Assembly: GCF_026967475.1 (NCBI RefSeq)
Contig: NZ_CP114058.1
Coordinates: 868,001 to 932,000, forward strand
DNA from: Rouxiella chamberiensis
GTDB taxonomy: Bacteria; Pseudomonadota; Gammaproteobacteria; Enterobacterales; Enterobacteriaceae
DNA: 64,000 nt
Reading direction: 5' to 3'
The notes below the pieces were generated by a model. The model ran no database searches. It was not told the origin of the DNA and saw only the letters and a list, made by a program, of their open reading frames with translations. The translations under genes and the position numbers were made by a program. Shown piece after piece: positions 58,347-64,000 of this stretch; within the stretch, counting starts at the first letter, position 1, and every line of letters begins with the position of its first letter.

Positions 58347-58673
58347 TCACGGCGCGACATTTTTACCGATATCGGCGGCGGCCTTGACAATAACGCGGCG
58401 CACCAGCGCGTCAATTTCGCCTTCGGTTCTAGGATTAGGTTCGTGGAACCAGTGAGAGAACCCGTCATTGTCAATATAACAGGCGCTGGCGTAGCGCGGG
58501 GCTATCAGTTCCTCTTCACGAATACGTAGCGAGATATCCAGCAACTCCTTGAGCCGCGTGGCCTCAGTCTCATTGTTGAGAGGGTCCCAGTTGTCGCCGG
58601 GCGCAACCTTGCCTTTATTTTTTACCGCAATCCCTGCAAGTAACAACAATTCATTATCATTCATGGTTATCAT
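58347..58673 (-). CDS. Phage ABA sandwich-like small protein
   Basis: 108 residues: MNDNELLLLAGIAVKNKGKVAPGDNWDPLNNETEATRLKELLDISLRIREEELIAPRYASACYIDNDGFSHWFHEPNPRTEGEIDALVRRVIVKAAADIG. The WDPL.N.TEA..LKELLDI layout resembles phage ABA sandwich-domain proteins of unknown function, usually found in prophages. No other phage gene is nearby, so it may be a relic or a domesticated gene. Starts at 58673 or 58664 are both possible. Confidence 0.6.
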   Translation of the reverse strand: MITMNDNELLLLAGIAVKNKGKVAPGDNWDPLNNETEATRLKELLDISLRIREEELIAPRYASACYIDNDGFSHWFHEPNPRTEGEIDALVRRVIVKAAADIGKNVAP

Positions 58674-59361
58674 TAACTCGCTCTGTTAATTGGGGCGTTT
58701 ATCGCCTTCCAACGTATCATTCATAATAATTTTAAACCACCCGTAAAGCATCGGGTTAACGAAAATAATCGACCTCTCGACGCATCGCTATTTTATTAAA
58801 CAGTGACAATAGAGATATTTAGAACACATTACCGGTCGACTTCCTCTCTTTATTCAAGGGGCGGAAAATAATTATTTATTCATTCCAACCTCAACAAATA
58901 ATAAACAAGATGATAATTTAACGCAGAGGGCGAATGAAATAGGATAATTATTAGAAATACCTTCAAGCCAATCTCGTGCGGGTTGTGGCCAACATGACAA
59001 ACACAGTGCAAAGAGAAAATGGCATGCCTCGGTGACAGGAATCGGTCAATTAACGTTAAATTTATCGGCAATCCGTAAGTGAATATGTCAATGACACGGG
59101 TTCTACTAATTTAACAAAGTTTAAACAGGAAACGGCATTGTAAGCTTTGTGTGCGTTAAAAACGGTAACCTTTGTTCGCAACATAAATGGAATTTAAACA
59201 AGCCGTATTAAGTTCTTACGTTTTTAAACGGCTCAACCGCTTAGGCCGTAAACCCTCCTTTGTCGATGTTGCTATTTTGTTACACGCCTAATTGCAAATC
59301 CCGCTATAACCTTGTGCTGCACTCACCAAGCATGTCATCCAATTATTAAGGAGAGGTTAAA
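58674..59361. other. 688-bp AT-rich intergenic region
   Basis: Upstream of the oxalate decarboxylase gene. No supportable coding frame (a 63-codon reverse frame at 58880 has no domain). Low GC and long spacing suggest a regulated promoter region for the following gene; no operator could be identified. Confidence 0.5.
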
Positions 59362-60591
59362 ATGGAAAAGATGTCGAGAAGACATTTTATGGCGTTCGCC
59401 GCGGGCGGAACGGTCGCACTGGTCGCCGGACAGGTTCACGCCCACGACAACAATATCAAGGTGTATCCGGCAGGCAGCAATCCACCTGGCGGCGGTCGCG
59501 ATCCCGGCCCTCATGACCCTATCCGCGAAGCCGAGAATCCTGACATCGTCGACCCGCCGTCCACCGACAGCGGCACCGTCCCGAATCTGCGCTTCTCCTT
59601 CAGCGATTCGCACGTGCGTAAAGGAAGCGGCGGCTGGACCCGTCAGGTTACTCAGCGCGAACTGGGGATTTCCACCACCATCGCGGGCGTGGATATGCGC
59701 CTCAACGCAGGCGGGATCCGCGAACTGCACTGGCACAAAGAGGGCGAATGGGCCTACATGACCTACGGAAACGCGCGGGTCACCGCGTTCGATACCGAAG
59801 GTGGATGGTTTGTCGACGACATCGGGGTTGGCGATCTGTGGTATTTCCCGCCGGGCATGCCGCATTCGATTCAGGGAATCGGACCGGACGGCTGTGAATT
59901 CCTGCTGGCGTTTGACGATGGAAGTTTCGACGAAGACAGCACCTTTTTACTGTCCGACTGGTTCAAGCATATTCCCCCCGAGATCCTTGCCAAGAACTTC
60001 AAGGTGCCCGTTTCGACCTTCACCAACCTGCCGTCACCAAGTGACGAATACATCTTTGCCGGTACGGTTCCCGGCAGTCTGGCCTCGGACGCGACTCAAA
60101 ACGCCAAAAAATCCAGATTGCAGTTTACCCACCGCATGCTTGCGCAGGAGCCTATCAAGGCACCGGGCGGCACGGTAAGGATAACGGACTCCTCTACTTT
60201 CCCTATTTCCAAAACCATTGCCGCCGCGCTTGTCGAAATCGAGCCAGGCGGACTGCGTGAACTGCACTGGCATCCCAACAATGACGAATGGCAATATTAT
60301 CTGGAAGGCGAAGGGCGTATGGGGGTCTTTGCCTCGTCCGGTCAGGCGAGAACGTTCGATTATCGCGCAGGCGATGTGGGATATGTGCCTTTTGCGATGG
60401 GCCATTACATCGAAAATACCGGAAAAGGTCCGCTGCGGTTTCTTGAGCTGTTCAAGAGCGATTACTATGCCGATATTTCGTTGAATCAATGGTTGGCCAG
60501 CACGCCGCCAGAGCTTGTGAGACAGCATCTCAAGCTTGACGACACCTTCATGAAGGCCCTGTCACTGCAAAAAAATCCTGTGGTTAAATAG
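59362..60591 (+). CDS. Tat-exported bicupin oxalate decarboxylase
   Basis: 409 residues. A Tat signal [29 protein letters not shown] comes first. Cupin 1 has metal ligands His123, His125, Glu129 ([10 protein letters not shown]) and His168; cupin 2 has His302, His304, Glu309 ([11 protein letters not shown]) and His348. The active-site lid DEDST (190-194) keeps a Glu where Bacillus OxdC has SENS(T), favouring decarboxylase over oxidase activity. The reaction gives formate and CO2 from oxalate with Mn. Export after folding by Tat suits a metalloenzyme. AAGGAG precedes the start. Monocistronic, between a long leader and a terminator. Confidence 0.9.
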   Translation: MEKMSRRHFMAFAAGGTVALVAGQVHAHDNNIKVYPAGSNPPGGGRDPGPHDPIREAENPDIVDPPSTDSGTVPNLRFSFSDSHVRKGSGGWTRQVTQRELGISTTIAGVDMRLNAGGIRELHWHKEGEWAYMTYGNARVTAFDTEGGWFVDDIGVGDLWYFPPGMPHSIQGIGPDGCEFLLAFDDGSFDEDSTFLLSDWFKHIPPEILAKNFKVPVSTFTNLPSPSDEYIFAGTVPGSLASDATQNAKKSRLQFTHRMLAQEPIKAPGGTVRITDSSTFPISKTIAAALVEIEPGGLRELHWHPNNDEWQYYLEGEGRMGVFASSGQARTFDYRAGDVGYVPFAMGHYIENTGKGPLRFLELFKSDYYADISLNQWLASTPPELVRQHLKLDDTFMKALSLQKNPVVK

Positions 60592-60597
60592 CGACCT

Positions 60598-60624
60598 CTG
60601 GCCGGGAAATCGGCCAGTTTTTTT
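60598..60624 (+). terminator. Terminator after the oxalate decarboxylase gene
   Basis: CTGGCCG (60598-60604) pairs with CGGCCAG (60611-60617), followed by seven T. Confidence 0.9.
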
Positions 60625-60806
60625 CCTTTTTCCTGCGGGTGATTTCTCTTTTTTCCCGAACCTGAAGGCGGTGTCAAGATTGCGCATCGCCACATCGGCT
60701 TCTACCCTTTTAGGGTCTTGCTGTTTTTAAAAATAAAAGTGGTCGTAAAAGAAATTACTTTCACTGCGGCACCGACATCCCCATCAATCCGAGAAGGAGG
60801 TAGGAA

Positions 60807-61893
60807 ATGCAGTACAAAAAATTGGGTCATTCAGGGCTACTCGTTTCACAATTTGCATTGGGAACGGTCCCTTTTGCGGGCAAGGCAGGGTTTGAAAAAA
60901 CCGGTAACGTCAACGCGGCCGAAGCGCGGCGATTTATCGATATCGCGCTGGATTACGGCGTCAATACCGTCGATACCGCCGACCTGTACTCAAGCGGCGG
61001 GGCGGAAGAGGTGCTTGGCGAAGCGCTCGGCGAAAAGCGCAACCAAATCATTCTGACATCCAAGGCGCGCAGTCCGCTAAGTGACGATCCCAATGACAGC
61101 GGGGCGAGCCGCCATCATCTGATCAAGGCCTGCGAAGCCAGTCTGCGCCGCCTGAAAACCGATCATATCGATCTTTATCAGATCCATAACTGGGACGGCG
61201 TGACGACCGGTCGAAGAGACACTGCGTGCGCTTGAGGACCTGACCAAGAGCGGCAAAATCCGCTACTTCGGCACTTCAAACTATACGGCCTGGCAGATGA
61301 TGAAAACGCTTGGCAGCGCCGAGGTGAATCGGCTGCAAAAGCCGGTGAGTCAGCAAATCTACTACACGCCGGAATCGCGGGAGGCGGAGTATGAATTGTT
61401 GCCGATGGCGCTGGATCAAGACATCGGTACGCTGGTGTGGGGACCGCTGGGGGAGGGGCTGCTTACCGGTGTCGTACGCAGAGGCAACAAGACGCCAGCC
61501 TCGCATCGTCAGGGCAGCGGCTGGCCCGAACCCTATGTGCATGACATGGACCGCGCCTTTGATGTGATTGAGGTGCTCGCGGAGGTTGGGGCGCAGCTCG
61601 ATGCCTCGGTCGCACAGGTGTGTCTGGCATGGCTGGCGACACGGCCCGGCGTGACCTCGCTGATTGTGGGCAACCGCACCGAAGCGCATCTTCGCGAAAA
61701 TCTCGAGGCGATGAGCCTGACATTGAGTGACGAGCAGCGGCAGAGAATCGAACAGGTGACGCGGCAGGCGCCGCAGTATCCTTACTGGCACCGCTTTACG
61801 GCGGGAATGGACAGGATAGACCCTGCCGAGAAGCCTTTCCTGGATGAGCATCGCCAGACGCTCGACAACCGCAAAGACTTGTCGCAAAGATAA
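60807..61893 (+). CDS. Aldo/keto reductase (one-base frameshift)
   Basis: About 361 residues when corrected. Start MQYKKLGHSGLLVSQFALGTVPFAGK; Asp and Tyr in NTVDTADLYSSGGAEEVLGEAL, Lys in LTSKARSP and His in LYQIHNWDG are the catalytic tetrad; SLIVGNRTEAHLRENL is the cofactor-binding end. The frame breaks at a GG pair, 61209-61210; with one G it reads VTTVEETLRALEDLTKSGKIRYFGTSNY. Resembles AKR12/YdjG-type enzymes. AGAAGGAGG precedes the start. Substrate unknown. Confidence 0.88.
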
Positions 61894-61970
61894 ATCATCT
61901 TCACTGCCCGGCGATATCCGGGCAGTGAAGGCGGGTTCAATACTTCATCTCAACGACTTGTCTTCATTCC

Positions 61971-62792
61971 TTAATGCGCCTGCAAAAAGGCCAGCAGATC
62001 CTGATTAAGCTGGTCCTGATGTGTTGCGGCAAAGCCGTGCGGCGCATTGTCGTACACCTTCAATTCGGCACCGCGAATCATCTCGGCCGCCACTTTGCCG
62101 GTGGTTTCGAACGGCACAACCTGGTCGTTGCTGCCGTGAATGACCAGCGTCGGCACATCGATTTTGGCCATGTCGTCGCGGAAATCGGTTTCGGAAAACG
62201 CGGTAACACAGTCGACGGTGCTTTTCAGCGAAGCCAGCAGGGCGATATTCAGCGTCTGCGTCAACACGCCCTCCGACACGGTTTGACCGGCATTGAGGCC
62301 ATAGAACGGCGTCGCGAAATCGCTGATAAACTGCGCGCGGTCTTTTAACAGCCCGTCTCGAATACCTGCGAACACGGAGAGATCCACGCCCTGCGGATAA
62401 TCATCGGCCTGACCAAAGATAGGGGTAACGGCCCCCAGCAGCACCAGATTGGCTACGCGAGCCGTGCCGTAATGGCCGATATAGCGCGCCACATCCCCGC
62501 CGCCCATTGAAAAGCCCACCAGAGTGACGTCCTGAAGATCCAGATGGTTTATCAACGCGTCAATATCGGAGGCAAAGGTGTTGTAGTCATTGCCGGTCCA
62601 GGGTTGATCCGAGCGGCCGAAGCCGCGGCGGTCGAAGGCGATAACCCGATAGCCGCGCTCGGCCAGATAATTCATCTGGCTGTCCCACATATCGGCATCC
62701 AGCGGCCAGCCGTGGCTGAACAGCACTGGTTTGCCTGTGCCCCAATCTTTAAAATAGATTTTAGTTCCGTCGGTCGTGGTTATTGTGCTCAT
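61971..62792 (-). CDS. Alpha/beta hydrolase (arylesterase/haloperoxidase type)
   Basis: 273 residues, the cofactor-free haloperoxidase/arylesterase group: MSTITTTDGTKIYFKDWGTGKPVLFSHGWPLDADMWDSQM, then FDRRGFGRSDQPWTGNDYNTFASDIDALI. Nucleophile Ser in VGFSMGGGDVARYIG, Asp in IHGSNDQVVPFE, His in APHGFAATH. Acts on esters, and may perform perhydrolysis. It starts 52 bp after the MFS gene on the same strand; probably one transcript. Confidence 0.9.
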   Translation of the reverse strand: MSTITTTDGTKIYFKDWGTGKPVLFSHGWPLDADMWDSQMNYLAERGYRVIAFDRRGFGRSDQPWTGNDYNTFASDIDALINHLDLQDVTLVGFSMGGGDVARYIGHYGTARVANLVLLGAVTPIFGQADDYPQGVDLSVFAGIRDGLLKDRAQFISDFATPFYGLNAGQTVSEGVLTQTLNIALLASLKSTVDCVTAFSETDFRDDMAKIDVPTLVIHGSNDQVVPFETTGKVAAEMIRGAELKVYDNAPHGFAATHQDQLNQDLLAFLQAH

Positions 62793-62843
62793 TGGATGTG
62801 GCCCTATAGTGAATGAAAGTACAAAAGGTAACGGGCGTACCGG

Positions 62844-64000
62844 TTAGACCGGCGCGACCAGATACCGCACTTCAGGAAGGTTTTCTCCCTGATGAAATGC
62901 ATAAACCCGGCTTTGAATCTTGCGATCGTTAATGGTGTAGCGCTCTTTCTGCCGCAGATGTTCCATCCATGAACCGACCACAAAGGTTTCGACAAAGATG
63001 CCCGGCTGCAGGATATCTTCATACACGGACCAGTTGATCGCGCCTCCGCGACGTCTGACACGCCGCATATCCTGCATGCAGACAGTAAAGCGGCGCGCAT
63101 CTTCATCCTTAATACGATATTCGTAGCTCACCATGACCGGACCGCGGTCGTGATGAATAGTCGGCATCGTGCTGTTCCCGACTTCGGTGGCGCTGTCGAG
63201 ATTGAGGTCCGGGTCTTTATCCAGACGCCAGCGCAACACGGTGGTGCTGCCAAGCACCATACCGACCGTCGCGATACACAGTGAAATCGGAATGCTGAAG
63301 TGCGAGGCCAACTGACCCCAAACCGCGCTGCCCACCGTCATCGCACCAAAGAACACGGTGAGATAAACCGCCAGCGCCCGCGCTTTCACCCATTTGGCGG
63401 CGCTGCGCTGTGCGCCGAGATTCAGGGTGGAGAGCGCCGCAATCCACGAGAAACCGGTAAAAAATTCAAAGGCATTGAGCAGCCAGACATTTCTGACAAA
63501 CGCCAGTGCCAGCATGGTCAGGGCGAACATCAGGCTGGCAAGCACCATCAGGCTGTCGGCGTTGAAACGCTTGCGCAGGCGGGGCAGCAGAACGGCCCCG
63601 AAGATGGCCCCGACGCCGATAAAGGCAAGCAGGATGCCGTAGCCGCCGGGGCCGAGTCCCAGCTCGCGGCGTGCCACCAGCGGCAACAAGGCCCAGCCTG
63701 CGCTGCCAAACAGAAAGAAAGCCACCGTGCGCGCCAGCACATTGCGCAGTACCGGCGCAGCATGCACATAGCGAAGCCCGGCGCGAACCGCCGAGAAGAA
63801 GTGCTCCGGCGGCAGACGTTGCACACTAGGTTCGGCTTTCCAGCGATACAGCACCCAGGCCACACCCACCACGGACAGCGCATTGAGCATAAACACGACC
63901 CACGGCCCGGCAAACGACAGGATAAGCCCGCCCAGTGCAGGGCCAATGGCGCGGCTGATGTTGATGCCAAGCGAGTTCAATGCAATCGCGGGGCCCAGCT
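62844..64000 (-). CDS. MFS exporter with C-terminal ABM-like domain (5' end off the window)
   Basis: The visible 385 residues are the C-terminal part of an MFS_3/EntS-like transporter: ALNSLGINISRAIGPALGGLILSFAGPWVVFMLNALSVVGVAWVLYRW, then several helices to about residue 250. A soluble tail follows, VSYEYRIKDEDARRFTVCMQDMRRVRRRGGAINWSVYEDILQPGIFVETFVVGSWMEHLRQKERYT, with the ABM-type fold pattern known from this family. The frame is open at 64000, so the N-terminal part is missing. The substrate is unknown. Cotranscribed with the downstream hydrolase. Confidence 0.85.
   Translation of the reverse strand, partial: LGPAIALNSLGINISRAIGPALGGLILSFAGPWVVFMLNALSVVGVAWVLYRWKAEPSVQRLPPEHFFSAVRAGLRYVHAAPVLRNVLARTVAFFLFGSAGWALLPLVARRELGLGPGGYGILLAFIGVGAIFGAVLLPRLRKRFNADSLMVLASLMFALTMLALAFVRNVWLLNAFEFFTGFSWIAALSTLNLGAQRSAAKWVKARALAVYLTVFFGAMTVGSAVWGQLASHFSIPISLCIATVGMVLGSTTVLRWRLDKDPDLNLDSATEVGNSTMPTIHHDRGPVMVSYEYRIKDEDARRFTVCMQDMRRVRRRGGAINWSVYEDILQPGIFVETFVVGSWMEHLRQKERYTINDRKIQSRVYAFHQGENLPEVRYLVAPV

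Noticed and set aside
58347..58673. Phage-like gene taken as evidence of a prophage
   Set aside because: Only a single small gene of this type is present; no integrase, capsid, lysis or replication genes surround it.

Overview
The window is chromosomal DNA of an enterobacterium. Many genes are close to Escherichia coli genes in sequence and order: lolB/hemA-prfA-prmC-sirB2-sirB1-kdsA, ghrA, ycdY, yceB-grxB-mdtH, rimJ-yceH-mviM-murJ and argS-yecM-cutC. The mix of E. coli-like blocks from several map positions, with extra catabolic genes, suggests a Yersiniaceae-like genus (Serratia/Rahnella/Rouxiella type). That placement is inference from gene content only.

Layout. 1-5.9 kb: the hemA operon, for tetrapyrrole synthesis, translation termination and KDO synthesis. 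5.9-9.9 kb: an RBBP9-type hydrolase, two identical tRNA-Ser(GGA) genes each with its own promoter and terminator, a POT-family peptide transporter and ghrA. 10-24.2 kb: mostly core genes (ycdY, yceB, grxB, mdtH, rimJ, yceH, mviM, murJ, argS, yecM, a MalY/PatB lyase, cutC), with an AraC-DUF2000 pair inserted. 24.5-38.7 kb: accessory stress and detoxification genes. These are a LysE exporter, a ParD-like gene overlapping a second methionine aminopeptidase, a glutathione peroxidase, two DJ-1/PfpI proteins, small monooxygenase-fold proteins, two LysR regulators, and a cassette of exported proteins (CMD protein, Tat-type flavodoxin, alpha/beta hydrolase) followed by an aldo/keto reductase and an orphan thymidylate-kinase-like gene.

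39.8-46.5 kb holds a gallate/4-oxalomesaconate catabolic cluster: an AAHS transporter, a LysR regulator with two helix-turn-helix domains, and galBCD joined by 4-bp overlaps. The neighbouring ring-cleavage candidate is a catechol-2,3-dioxygenase-type (VOC) enzyme, not the LigAB-type gallate dioxygenase normally found with galBCD. This is the strongest candidate for new biology in the window. 46.5-64 kb: a divergent DHFR-like protein, an MscS-type channel, an SDR/NTF2-like operon with two palindromic candidate operators upstream, a 1519-residue autotransporter, a second SDR with a divergent LysR gene, a Tat-exported oxalate decarboxylase, an aldo/keto reductase, and an alpha/beta hydrolase downstream of an MFS exporter that runs off the window.

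A technical point affects the whole annotation. At least ten conserved genes, hemA and prmC among them, are split by single-base insertions or deletions, mostly in short homopolymer runs. When one base is restored or removed, each gives a full-length family member. I read these as sequence errors in most cases and give each as one CDS with the break position. The same reasoning uncovers a small membrane-protein gene at 55372-55734 and, less certainly, a short coding stretch at 50245-50432.
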